Positions 15,325-23,431 of a DNA stretch of 41,135 nucleotides are shown piece after piece; within the stretch, counting starts at the first letter, position 1; the number at the start of each line of letters is the position of its first letter. The notes beneath the pieces are model-generated. The model was not told where the DNA came from and made no database searches. It was given only the letters and a program-made list of their open reading frames with translations. The DNA is taken from contig JAPDDQ010000057.1 in NCBI GenBank assembly GCA_027587225.1, forward strand, positions 1 through 41,135. The letters are read 5' to 3'. The translations under genes were made by a program, and so were the position numbers. This stretch comes from Solirubrobacter taibaiensis. Its GTDB lineage: Bacteria; Actinomycetota; Thermoleophilia; Solirubrobacterales; Solirubrobacteraceae.

Positions 15325-17598
15325 TTAGTAGCGGGCGGGGGCGCCGAGCGCGAGCTGCGCGAGCTCGGCGGCCGGCATCGGGCGGCCCATGAGGAAGCCC
15401 TGGCCGTGGTCGCAGCCGCAGTCGGCGAGGAGGCGGTAGGCCTCTTCGGTCTCGATGCCCTCGCCCACGGCCCGGAGGCCGAGGTTGTGGGCGAGGTCGA
15501 CGATGGTCTGCACGATCGTGGCGGCCTCGGCGTCCTCGTCCATGCCGAGGATGAAGGACTTGTCGATCTTGAGCTCCTGGACGGGCAGCTCACGCAGGTA
15601 GGCCAAGGAACTCGAACCGGTGCCGAAGTCGTCGAGTGAGAGCTCGATGCCGAGCTCGCCGAGCTTGTTCATGATCTCGATCACGCGCACCGGGTCGGCG
15701 GCGACGATCGTCTCGGTGATCTCGAGCTGGAGCATCGACGGGTGCAGGTCCCACTTCTCGAGCAGGGCCTTGACGTCGACGGGCAGGCCGAGGTCGAGCA
15801 GGTTCGGGGCGCCGAGGTTGACGGCGACGGGCAGGCGCAGGCCGGACTCGAGCCAGCGGGCGCACTGCGCCAGGGCGTCATCCAAGACACGCAGCGTCAG
15901 CGGACGCATCAGGCCGGTCTGCTCTGCCAAAGGCAGGAAGGCGCCCGGGCCGAGGAGGCCGAACTGCGGGTGCTCCCAGCGCACCAACGCCTCGGCGCCG
16001 CCGATCGAGCCGGTCTGCAGGTCGAACTTCGGCTGGTAGTGCACGACGATCTGGCCGGACTCGATGGCCTCGGGCAGCTCGCCGATCAACGCCAGTCGAG
16101 CGCGGGAGTGGCCGTCGCGGGAAGCGCTGTAGACCTCGCAGCCGACGCCGCGGCTCTTGGCCGAGTACATGGCGATGTCGGCACGCTGCATCAGGGACTC
16201 GACGTCACGACCGTGGTCGGGGAACATCGCGATGCCGACCGACGCTCGCACCAGCATCGTCATGCCCTGGAAGCGGAACGGCTCCTCGATGGCGCGGGCG
16301 AGCTTGCCGGCGAGCACCTCGGCGCCCTCAACCGTCGTGTCCAAAGGCATCAGGACGGCGAACTCGTCGCCGCCGACGCGGGCCACGAGCTCCGCTTCCG
16401 GGGCGCAGGCCTCGAGCCGCGGGCCGATCTCGCGCAGGAGGCGGTCACCGGCGTGGTGCCCGAGCGTGTCGTTGAGCTCCTTGAAGTGGTCGAGGTCGAT
16501 CAGCAGCAGCGCCAGCTTGGTCTTGACGGCGCGCGCGGCGGTCGTGGTCTCGTCCAGACGGGCGAACAGCTTGCGGCGGTTGGCGAGACCCGTCAGAGGA
16601 TCGTGCAGCGCGTCGTACTCGCGCTGGGCGGCAAGGGCGCGCAGCTCGTCCTCGAGCCCGCGGCGGTCGGTCGCGTCGCGCATGTTGAGCACGAAGCCCT
16701 CGACGCTCGGGTCGTGCAGGCGGTTGGCGGCGACGACGTCGAAGTGGCGGTGCCCACCCGCGCCGTGGGCGAGGCGCAGGGTCAGCGAGCGGCGGTGCTC
16801 GGGATTGCCTTCGGCGTCGGCGAAGTAGCCGTCGAGCGCGGGGCGGTCGTCCGGGTGGACGAGCTCGTGCACGCGCGTGCCGACGATCGTGTCGGGCGAG
16901 TGGCCGAGCACGCGGCGGATCGACTCCGCCTGCCATTGCACGCGGTGGTCGGCGCCGACGATGGTCACGACGTCGGTGGAGTTCTGGACGATCGAGTTCA
17001 GGCGGCGCTGGATGATCTCCGAGGCTTTCAGGGCCACGAGCAGGGCCTGGCCGAGGACGGGGGCGAGCGCCACGGCGGCGGCACGAGCGAGGTCGGCCTC
17101 CAGCTGCTCGTCGCCGCGGCCGGCGTGCGCGCCGAGCAGCGCGGCCATCCACAGGACGTACCGCGCGAAGGCGCGCGGGAAGCCGCCGTAGAGGCTGCGG
17201 AAGAGGATGCCGAGCAGCGGGAGGAACGGGTCACCCGGCGCGACGTGCAGGATGATGAAGACCGCGTAGACCTCGAACAGCTCGAGCGCGAGCGAGAAGC
17301 GGGCGCGCCGGTAGCCGAAGATCCAGTACGCGGCGAGCGCGAACGAGAGGCCGATGCCGCCGAGCTTCGCGGCGGGGCTGGCGTCACCCGTGGGAATGGC
17401 GAGCGCGGCCATGACGGCGCTGGCGACCGCGAAGACGAGGAACAGCAGCCGGAAGCGTGCGAACGGCGTCTGGGGAAGCTTGATGGTGGACGGGCGGATC
17501 ACCTTGTCCAGAGGAGTCGGACAAACCCCGTAGGTCTTGAGGGGATTGGCGCCTTTGGGGGAGCGCGCGACCGGTTTGCCTTGTGTGTCCGACCGCAT
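15325..17598 (-). CDS. Membrane-bound PAS-GGDEF-EAL cyclic-di-GMP enzyme
   Basis: A 757-residue protein. Four to six hydrophobic segments lie between residues 48 and 190, a PAS domain at about 200-315, GGDEF at 325-490 and EAL at 500-750. The cyclase motif is intact (VGGDEF, 409-413). No RxxD inhibitory site lies five residues upstream, so product inhibition is not expected. The EAL domain keeps the residues needed for hydrolysis: E of EAL (536), N in AVNLG, E in LEITET, DD in LDDFGTG, K in LKIDK, E in GEGIE and Q in GQGF. Both activities are therefore possible. It is transcribed away from the oxoamine synthase fusion with only 48 bases between starts, and its 3' end faces the SDR gene. Confidence 0.92.
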   Translation of the reverse strand: MRSDTQGKPVARSPKGANPLKTYGVCPTPLDKVIRPSTIKLPQTPFARFRLLFLVFAVASAVMAALAIPTGDASPAAKLGGIGLSFALAAYWIFGYRRARFSLALELFEVYAVFIILHVAPGDPFLPLLGILFRSLYGGFPRAFARYVLWMAALLGAHAGRGDEQLEADLARAAAVALAPVLGQALLVALKASEIIQRRLNSIVQNSTDVVTIVGADHRVQWQAESIRRVLGHSPDTIVGTRVHELVHPDDRPALDGYFADAEGNPEHRRSLTLRLAHGAGGHRHFDVVAANRLHDPSVEGFVLNMRDATDRRGLEDELRALAAQREYDALHDPLTGLANRRKLFARLDETTTAARAVKTKLALLLIDLDHFKELNDTLGHHAGDRLLREIGPRLEACAPEAELVARVGGDEFAVLMPLDTTVEGAEVLAGKLARAIEEPFRFQGMTMLVRASVGIAMFPDHGRDVESLMQRADIAMYSAKSRGVGCEVYSASRDGHSRARLALIGELPEAIESGQIVVHYQPKFDLQTGSIGGAEALVRWEHPQFGLLGPGAFLPLAEQTGLMRPLTLRVLDDALAQCARWLESGLRLPVAVNLGAPNLLDLGLPVDVKALLEKWDLHPSMLQLEITETIVAADPVRVIEIMNKLGELGIELSLDDFGTGSSSLAYLRELPVQELKIDKSFILGMDEDAEAATIVQTIVDLAHNLGLRAVGEGIETEEAYRLLADCGCDHGQGFLMGRPMPAAELAQLALGAPARY

Positions 17599-17613
17599 TC
17601 AAGTTCTCTCAGT

Positions 17614-17641
17614 GATCGGTCGATGGGTGCGTGAACCGATC
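17614..17641. promoter_or_regulatory. Inverted repeat in the 48-base divergent spacer
   Basis: GATCGGT (17614-17620) and ACCGATC (17635-17641) form a perfect 7-base inverted repeat with a 14-base spacer. It lies between the starts of the c-di-GMP enzyme and the oxoamine synthase fusion. Two half-sites at about two helical turns centre to centre suit a dimeric regulator; chance cannot be excluded. Confidence 0.35.
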
Positions 17642-17646
17642 CGACC

Positions 17647-20049
17647 GTGGGGGAACACGTGCCGACAGCTGAAGAGCGCCTGGCGATTCTGGATGAAGTA
17701 CTGACCGAGGCCGCGGGCAAGGGGTTGCTGCAGCTCTCGCCTGACGACACCGGTCCGCTGGACGGCCGCACGCTGTCGTTGAACGGCCGCGAGGTCGTGA
17801 GCTTCGGGTCGTGCAGCTACCTGGGGCTGGAGCTGGACCCGCGGATGAAGCAGGCGACGATCGACGCCGTCCTGCGCTATGGGACCCAGTTCTCGAGCTC
17901 GCGCGGCTACCTGTCGTCGCCGCAGTACATCGAGCTGGAGGCGCTGCTGAGCGAGATGTTCGGCGGCCACGTGCTCGTCACGCCGACGACGTCGCTCGGG
18001 CACCTGTCGGTGCTGCCGGTGCTCGTGGACTCGACCGACGCCGTCCTGCTCGACCATCAGGTCCACGCGTCGGTGCAGATGGCCGCGAACCAGCTGCGCG
18101 TGAAGGGCACGCACGTCGACCTGGTGCGCCACAACAACATGGAGCGGCTGGAGGCGATGATCAACCGCCTCTCCAAGGATCACGACCGCATCTGGTACAT
18201 GCCTGACGGCGTCTACTCGATGTTCGCGGACCTTGCGCCCTTCGCCGAGCTGCGTGACCTGCTGGACAAATACCCGCAGCTGATGATCTACGTCGACGAC
18301 TCCCACGGCGTCGGCTGGGCGGGCAAGCACGGCCGTGGCCCGGCGCTGGACGTGCTCGCCGGTCACCCGCGCGTGATCGCGGCGTGCTCGCTCAACAAGT
18401 CCTTCGGCGCCGCGGGTGGCGCGATCGTGTTTCCGGACGCCGAGATGCGCCGCCGCGTGAAGACCGGCGGCGGCCCGATGATGTTCTCGGGCCCGATCCA
18501 GCCGCCGCTGCTCGGCGCCGCGATCGAGTCGGCCAAGATCCACCTCTCCGACGAGCTGCCGGCCCTGCAGGCCGCGCTGCGCGAGCGCGTGGAGCTGTTC
18601 ACGTCGCTGTGCGCCGAGCACGGCATCCCGCTCGCCACCAGCGACGTGACGCCGATCCGCTACGTCCCGCTCGGCCTCCCGGTCGTCGCGCACGACGTGA
18701 TCAAGGAGATCCTCGCCGACGGCTACTACACGAACCTGGGCACGTTCCCGGCCGTGCCGATGAAGCACGCCGGCGTGCGCATGACGATCACGCTGCACCA
18801 CACGTTCGAGGACATCCGTGGCCTCGTCGCCTCGTTGGCGAAGCACGTCCCGGCCGCGCTGGAGCGCGCCGGCGAGGCCGCCAAGCGCCGCCACGCGAAG
18901 ATCGTGGGCGAGCACGGCCCCGCGCTGGCGATCGAGCACCACACGAGCGCGTCCGCCCTGAACCCCGCGGAGTGGAACTCACTCCTGGGTGAGCGTGGCA
19001 CGTTCACGGTCGACGGCCTGCAGTTCCTCGAGCGCGCGTTCGGCGGCGAGGGTGAACGGCCCGAGGACCAGTGGAACTTCCACTACTACGTCGTGCGCGA
19101 CCGCGCCGGCAAGGCCGTTCTGGCGACGTTCTTCACGGCGGCGCTGTGGAAGGACGACATGCTCTCTGCGGCCGAGGTGTCCGACCTGGTCGAGGCGCGG
19201 CGCGCCGAGGACCCGTACTACCTCACGTCGACGACGTTCGCGATGGGCTCGCTGCTGACCGAGGGCGACCATCTCTACCTCAACCGCAACGCGGACTGGA
19301 AGGGCGCGCTGGACCTGCTGATGACGGCCGTGACCGAGGACGCGAACGCGGCCGGCGCGGGCACGATCGTGTTCCGCGACCTGTACGCGGCCGACATCGA
19401 GCTGGCCGAGGCGATCCGCGAGCGCGGCTACGTGAAGACGTCGCTCCCGCAGTCGCTCGTGTACGAGCCCGTGGACGGCGGCGACGAGGAATGGCTCTCG
19501 AAGCTCTCCCCGAAGGCCCGCGTGCACCAGCGCAAGTCCGTGCTGCCGTTCGACGACGCCTACGAGGTCGAGTTCCTCACGGCCGACGGGCGTGAGGTGA
19601 GCGACGGCGAGCTCGACCACCTGTACGGGCTGTACCTGAACGTGCAGGCCAAGGGCCGCGACCTCAACTCGTTCCCGCTGCCCAAGGGCTACCTGCGCGC
19701 CATGCTCGCCCACCCCTCCTGGGAGCTGATGACGCTCACGCTGAAGGAGACCGGGACCGTGGTCGCGTTCGGCGCGCACTTCGTCGGTCCGCGGCACTAC
19801 GCGCCGATGGTCGTCGGGCTCGACTACGACTACGTCCGCTCACACGGCGCGTACCGCCAGGCGCTGCGCAACGCGGTGCTGCGGGCGCGGGCGCTGGGCT
19901 CCAAGCGCGTGCTGATGGGCATGGGCGCGACGTTCGAGAAGACCCGCTTCGGCGCGCACGTGCAGGACCGCGTGGCGTTCGCGCAGGCTTCCGACCACTA
20001 CTCCTCCGAGGTGCTCGCCGCGCTCGCGGCGGACTCACGTACCGCCTGA
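17647..20049 (+). CDS. Alpha-oxoamine synthase (AONS/SPT-like) fused to a GNAT-type acyltransferase
   Basis: An 800-residue fusion. Residues 45-420 are a PLP enzyme of the alpha-oxoamine synthase group (8-amino-7-oxononanoate, 2-amino-3-ketobutyrate and serine palmitoyl synthases): SYLGLE, GYLSSPQYIELE, H140 in DHQVHAS, D217/H220 in YVDDSHGVGWAGKHGRG and the PLP lysine K251 in SLNKSFGAAGG. These enzymes condense an amino acid with an acyl thioester. Residues 440-800 resemble the large GNAT/FemAB-like acyltransferases (COG3146 type), with FHYYVVRD and VVAFGAHFVGPRHYAPM. One chain could make an aminoketone and then N-acylate it, as in sphingoid base and ceramide formation. The GTG start has no strong Shine-Dalgarno. 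Domain assignments are firm; the lipid role is inference. Confidence 0.88.
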   Translation: MGEHVPTAEERLAILDEVLTEAAGKGLLQLSPDDTGPLDGRTLSLNGREVVSFGSCSYLGLELDPRMKQATIDAVLRYGTQFSSSRGYLSSPQYIELEALLSEMFGGHVLVTPTTSLGHLSVLPVLVDSTDAVLLDHQVHASVQMAANQLRVKGTHVDLVRHNNMERLEAMINRLSKDHDRIWYMPDGVYSMFADLAPFAELRDLLDKYPQLMIYVDDSHGVGWAGKHGRGPALDVLAGHPRVIAACSLNKSFGAAGGAIVFPDAEMRRRVKTGGGPMMFSGPIQPPLLGAAIESAKIHLSDELPALQAALRERVELFTSLCAEHGIPLATSDVTPIRYVPLGLPVVAHDVIKEILADGYYTNLGTFPAVPMKHAGVRMTITLHHTFEDIRGLVASLAKHVPAALERAGEAAKRRHAKIVGEHGPALAIEHHTSASALNPAEWNSLLGERGTFTVDGLQFLERAFGGEGERPEDQWNFHYYVVRDRAGKAVLATFFTAALWKDDMLSAAEVSDLVEARRAEDPYYLTSTTFAMGSLLTEGDHLYLNRNADWKGALDLLMTAVTEDANAAGAGTIVFRDLYAADIELAEAIRERGYVKTSLPQSLVYEPVDGGDEEWLSKLSPKARVHQRKSVLPFDDAYEVEFLTADGREVSDGELDHLYGLYLNVQAKGRDLNSFPLPKGYLRAMLAHPSWELMTLTLKETGTVVAFGAHFVGPRHYAPMVVGLDYDYVRSHGAYRQALRNAVLRARALGSKRVLMGMGATFEKTRFGAHVQDRVAFAQASDHYSSEVLAALAADSRTA

Positions 20050-20754
20050 TCAGCGATTGTGGTTGACGGCCTCGATGTTGTGGCCGTCGGGATCGAGGAC
20101 GAACGCCCCGTAGTAGCCGGGGTGATAGACGGCGCGCTCACCGGGCGCGCCGTTGTCGTTGTAGCCCGCCGCGATCGCGGCCGTGTGGAACGCGTCGACC
20201 TGCTCGTTCGTGGCGACGCCGAACGCGATGTGCACGTGCTCGGTCACCGGCTCGCCCGCGACGTAGGAGACCGAGGCGCCGTCGGTGACGATCTGCACGT
20301 GATCGGGCTCATCGACGCCGAGGTCGTGACCGGCCGCGACGTAGAACGCCTTGATCGCGGCGACGTCGCGGGTGCGCAGCCAGACATGGTCGATGTCTCC
20401 CGTTGCGCGGGTGTCGCCGTGGTAGACGGCCTCGACGCTGTTGCCGTCCGGGTCGCGCAGGAAGCCGCCGTAGTAGTCGTCCTTGTATTGCGGGCGCGGA
20501 CCGGGGGCGCCGTCATCGGTGTAGCCGGCCTCGACACCGGCGCGGTGGAAGGCGTCGACGAGCTCGTGGCTCGGCGCGAAGAACGCGATGTGCAGGTTCT
20601 GCGTCACCGGCCCGTCGTCACCGATCGCGAAGTCGCCCCACTCGCTGTAGTCCTCGCCGGTGAAGCGCTCGAGGCCGAGCACGCCGAGTACGGTGCCGTA
20701 GAAGCGCTCCGCCGCGGCGCGGTCGGAGACGCGGATGCCCACATGGTCGATCAC
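20050..20754 (-). CDS. Two-domain VOC (glyoxalase/dioxygenase-fold) protein
   Basis: A 234-residue protein made of two vicinal-oxygen-chelate modules. Module 1 (1-115) runs from IDHVGIRVSDRAAAERFY to FLRDPDGNSVEAVYH; module 2 (118-234) runs from DIDHVWLRTRDVAAIKAFY to FVLDPDGHNIEAVNH. Metal-ligand-type His and Glu positions occur in both (IDHV..., NLHIAF / VHIAF, and the Glu of VEAV/IEAV). Members include glyoxalases, fosfomycin-resistance enzymes and extradiol dioxygenases; the reaction cannot be told. Its stop lies one base after the stop of the oxoamine synthase fusion on the other strand, so the genes converge without a spacer. Confidence 0.88.
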   Translation of the reverse strand: MIDHVGIRVSDRAAAERFYGTVLGVLGLERFTGEDYSEWGDFAIGDDGPVTQNLHIAFFAPSHELVDAFHRAGVEAGYTDDGAPGPRPQYKDDYYGGFLRDPDGNSVEAVYHGDTRATGDIDHVWLRTRDVAAIKAFYVAAGHDLGVDEPDHVQIVTDGASVSYVAGEPVTEHVHIAFGVATNEQVDAFHTAAIAAGYNDNGAPGERAVYHPGYYGAFVLDPDGHNIEAVNHNR

Positions 20755-20759
20755 CCGGC

Positions 20760-21122
20760 CTATTGTGCGGCAAGCAGGAAGTCGACCAGCTGGTCCAGGT
20801 CGGGCGGGCTGATCCGGGTCGCGAAGTCCTCCGGCATCATGGTGCCGGGCGTCGGCGCGAGGATCTTGCGCTCGACGTCAGCGCGGTCCTTGCCCGTGAG
20901 CGCTACGTCGAGGTCCGGGCCGATCGGGCCCACGGACTCCGCCGCCGCGAACCGGTGACAGGAGCCGCAGCCCTGTGCGATGAAGACGGCGAGGCCGTCA
21001 CGCGCCGCGGTGGGCTGCGCGGCGGTGCGGACGGGCTCGTCCCCGCCCGCGGTGAAGGCGGCGATCGTCATCGCCGCCCCCACGCAGGCGAGGCCACCGG
21101 CGGCGAGGGTGGTGGCTCTCAC
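20760..21122 (-). CDS. Membrane-anchored small c-type cytochrome
   Basis: A 120-residue protein with an N-terminal hydrophobic anchor (TTLAAGGLACVGAAMTIAAF) followed by a monohaem cytochrome c domain. The haem site is CGSCH in AQGCGSCHRF, and TMMPEDF supplies the likely distal Met. I chose the GTG at 21122 because it overlaps the stop of the YtkA/FixH-like gene (GTGA at 21119-21122); the frame is open further upstream but that part overlaps the neighbour. It would carry electrons on the outer face of the membrane. Coupling to the upstream gene suggests the two work together. Confidence 0.85.
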   Translation of the reverse strand: MRATTLAAGGLACVGAAMTIAAFTAGGDEPVRTAAQPTAARDGLAVFIAQGCGSCHRFAAAESVGPIGPDLDVALTGKDRADVERKILAPTPGTMMPEDFATRISPPDLDQLVDFLLAAQ

Positions 21123-21634
21123 GCCGCCTGCGGCTCGTGGCGTTGGTGCCGGCGCACCAGCAGGATCAGCGCGGCGAGCACGAACGCGACCCCGCCGAGC
21201 AGCAGCCACGCGAGGTTCACGCCGCCGCCGTCGTCAGCGGTGGTCGTGGCCGCGGCCGGGGCGCTCACCGGCTCACCGATCTGCACGGCCGGGAACGTGT
21301 GCGGCTGCTGGGTGATGAACCCGTCATTGACCTCGTAGGTCCACTTGCCGGCGCTCGGGAACGTCACGCTCACCGCGTACACGCCCGGCTTGTCGGTCGG
21401 CTTCGCGTCGAAGGTCTTCGTCGCGTCGCCGTTGCGGATGGTCAGCGTCGGCTGCACGTCCGTCAGGGGCGTCCGCCCGTGCTGGAGCACGGTGACGTTC
21501 ACGTCCCACGGGTCCCCGGGCTGCACGCCCGCGGGTGTCGAATCGAGCCCGACGGTGGCCCACCCGCCGGCGAGGGCGCTCGGCGCGGCGATCAGCGCGG
21601 CGGCGAGTGCAAGAGGGATGAAGAAACGGTGCAT
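21119..21634 (-). CDS. Exported YtkA/FixH-like immunoglobulin-fold protein with C-terminal membrane anchor
   Basis: A 171-residue protein with an N-terminal signal peptide (FFIPLALAAALIAAPSALA, cleavage near residue 22). A beta-rich domain follows at about 25-115 (PGDPWDVNVTVLQHGRTPL, GVYAVSVTFPSAGKW), of the type seen in YtkA and FixH proteins. After a linker there is a C-terminal membrane helix (LAWLLLGGVAFVLAALILLV) with a basic tail. Such domains are often found near copper- or cytochrome-related genes, and the coupled cytochrome c gene fits that. Family placement is by fold pattern, so moderate. Confidence 0.72.
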   Translation of the reverse strand: MHRFFIPLALAAALIAAPSALAGGWATVGLDSTPAGVQPGDPWDVNVTVLQHGRTPLTDVQPTLTIRNGDATKTFDAKPTDKPGVYAVSVTFPSAGKWTYEVNDGFITQQPHTFPAVQIGEPVSAPAAATTTADDGGGVNLAWLLLGGVAFVLAALILLVRRHQRHEPQAA

Positions 21635-21687
21635 ATTCCGTGTACGCCTGTCGTCGGCGAGAGGTTCCCGACTAGCCTCGCTCGCCG

Positions 21688-22605
21688 ATGCGCACCTGGA
21701 TCGCCGTTCTCTTCGCGTTGCCCTGGGTGGGATGGGCGGTGCTGCGCGTGCTCGGGGTGGAGGTGCCGTATCCGCTCGTGGCGCTGATCGCGTTCACGCC
21801 GTACGCGGCGCTGACGTCGCCGCTGCCCGTCGTGCTCGCGCTGATCCTCCGGCGCAAGGGCGTGGCGATCGTCGCCGGGGTGGCCGCGCTCGCGCTCGGG
21901 GCGACGATGGTCCCGCGCGCGGTCGCCGGGCCGCGCCCGGAGGCGGAGGGCCCGCAGCTCGTGGTGATGACGTCGAACCTGTGGCTGGGACAGGCGAACG
22001 TGCCGGCGCTGCTGCGGATCGCGCGCGAGCACGATGTGGACGTGCTGAGCGTGCAGGAGCTGCGGCCGAAGATGCTGCCCAAGTTCGAGACCGACCAGTT
22101 CCCGCACCGGATCCTGCTGCCCGACACCGGCGCGGCCGGCGCCGGGCTGCTGTCCAAGCGGCCGCTCGCCTCTACCGGCGGTGAGCTGCAGCCTGAGGCG
22201 GTGTTCGCGCTCGAGGGCGCGCCGCCGGTGCGCATCAAGGCCGTGCACCCGCGCCCGCCCGTGACCCGCGCGGCTGAACCGCAGTGGCGCAAGGCGCTCG
22301 CGGCGCTGCCCGGCGCCGACGAGCAGGGCGACGTGCAGATCCTCGCCGGCGACTTCAACGCCACACTCGACCATTCCGAGTTCCGCGCGCTGCTGGACCG
22401 CGGCTACCACGACGCCGCGGACGCGGCCGGTGAGGGCTGGACGCCCACCTGGCCCGCGCCACCCAAGCAACGCCGCGCGCTCCCGCTGACGATCGACCAC
22501 ATCCTTGTCGACCGCCGTGTGCGGGTGGAGAAGGTGACGGTGGTCGACATCCCGCGCAGCGACCATCGCGCGGTGATCGCGGTCCTGCGCCTGCCGTCCG
22601 CGTAG
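21688..22605 (+). CDS. Membrane-anchored endonuclease/exonuclease/phosphatase (EEP) family protein
   Basis: About 305 residues. Three hydrophobic segments occupy residues 3-75, and the EEP domain follows. Its catalytic signatures are present: N in MTSNLWLG, E in SVQELRP, D and N in AGDFNATLDHSEF, and D-H in PRSDHRAVI. The active site would face outside. Such YafD-like or AP-endonuclease-like proteins cleave phosphodiesters in nucleic acids or lipids; substrate unknown. The gene diverges from the YtkA/FixH-like gene with 53 bases between and ends 10 bases before the ABC importer operon, so it may be co-transcribed with it. Confidence 0.88.
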   Translation: MRTWIAVLFALPWVGWAVLRVLGVEVPYPLVALIAFTPYAALTSPLPVVLALILRRKGVAIVAGVAALALGATMVPRAVAGPRPEAEGPQLVVMTSNLWLGQANVPALLRIAREHDVDVLSVQELRPKMLPKFETDQFPHRILLPDTGAAGAGLLSKRPLASTGGELQPEAVFALEGAPPVRIKAVHPRPPVTRAAEPQWRKALAALPGADEQGDVQILAGDFNATLDHSEFRALLDRGYHDAADAAGEGWTPTWPAPPKQRRALPLTIDHILVDRRVRVEKVTVVDIPRSDHRAVIAVLRLPSA

Positions 22606-22615
22606 GCTGGCGCGC

Positions 22616-23431
22616 ATGTCGAAGGCACGCCCGCTCGCGGCGGCGATCGTCGTCGCGGTGCTCTCCGTGCCGCTCGCGGTGATGGTTCTCGGCGCGCTGC
22701 ACGCCCCCGGGAAGCCCGCGCCGGTCGGGCTCGAGCTGCTGAAGATCGAGCCGACGCTCGCGGCCTTCGACCGGGCGTTCGACCTCGTCCCGCTCGGCCG
22801 CCAGCTGCTCAACTCGCTCACGGTGGTGGCGATCGCCGTCCCGCTCAGCGTCGTCTGCGCGTCACTTGCGGGCTTCGCCATGACCCGGATGCATCGGCCG
22901 TGGCACGGGATCGCGATCGGCTTCACGCTCGTCACGCTCACGATCCCGGCGTCGGCGCTGTGGGTCCCGCGGTTCGCGATCTTCCGCGAGCTCGGCGTGC
23001 TCGACACCTACGTCCCGCTCGTCGCTCCCGCGCTGGTGGGGACGTCGCCGCTGCTCGTCCTGCTCGCCTACTGGAGCGCGCGCGGCCTCCCGCGCGACCT
23101 GATCGACGCCGCTCGCCTCGCCGGCCTCGGGCCGATCAAGGTGTGGTGGCAGATTGTCGTCCCGCTGACAAAACGCACCTTGTTGGCCATTGCTGCACTC
23201 TCATTCGTGGCTCACTGGGGCAACTTGATCGAGCCGCTCCTGTATCTCTATGACGAGGCGAAGGCGACGCTGCCGCTGGGTCTGAGCAGTCTCCGGCAAC
23301 TCGGCCCGACGGACGCGTCCGTGCTGCTTGCGGCGGCGGTGGTGGCGACGGTGCCACCGGCGGTCGCGTTCGCGCTCGCACAGAGGGCCGTGCTGGACAA
23401 CACGAGGAGGGCGGGATGGGTACGACGTTGA
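22616..23431 (+). CDS. ABC sugar transporter permease, MalG-like
   Basis: A 271-residue membrane protein with six predicted helices. The cytoplasmic EAA loop reads LIDAARLAGLGPIKVWWQIVVPL, in which the conserved EAA is DAA and the Gly is kept. This and the position of the loop place it in the CUT1 (MalG/UgpE) class of importers. It is the first gene of a four-gene importer and overlaps the binding protein gene by 16 bases. The order permease, binding protein, ATPase, permease differs from the more usual binding protein first. Confidence 0.9.
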   Translation: MSKARPLAAAIVVAVLSVPLAVMVLGALHAPGKPAPVGLELLKIEPTLAAFDRAFDLVPLGRQLLNSLTVVAIAVPLSVVCASLAGFAMTRMHRPWHGIAIGFTLVTLTIPASALWVPRFAIFRELGVLDTYVPLVAPALVGTSPLLVLLAYWSARGLPRDLIDAARLAGLGPIKVWWQIVVPLTKRTLLAIAALSFVAHWGNLIEPLLYLYDEAKATLPLGLSSLRQLGPTDASVLLAAAVVATVPPAVAFALAQRAVLDNTRRAGWVRR

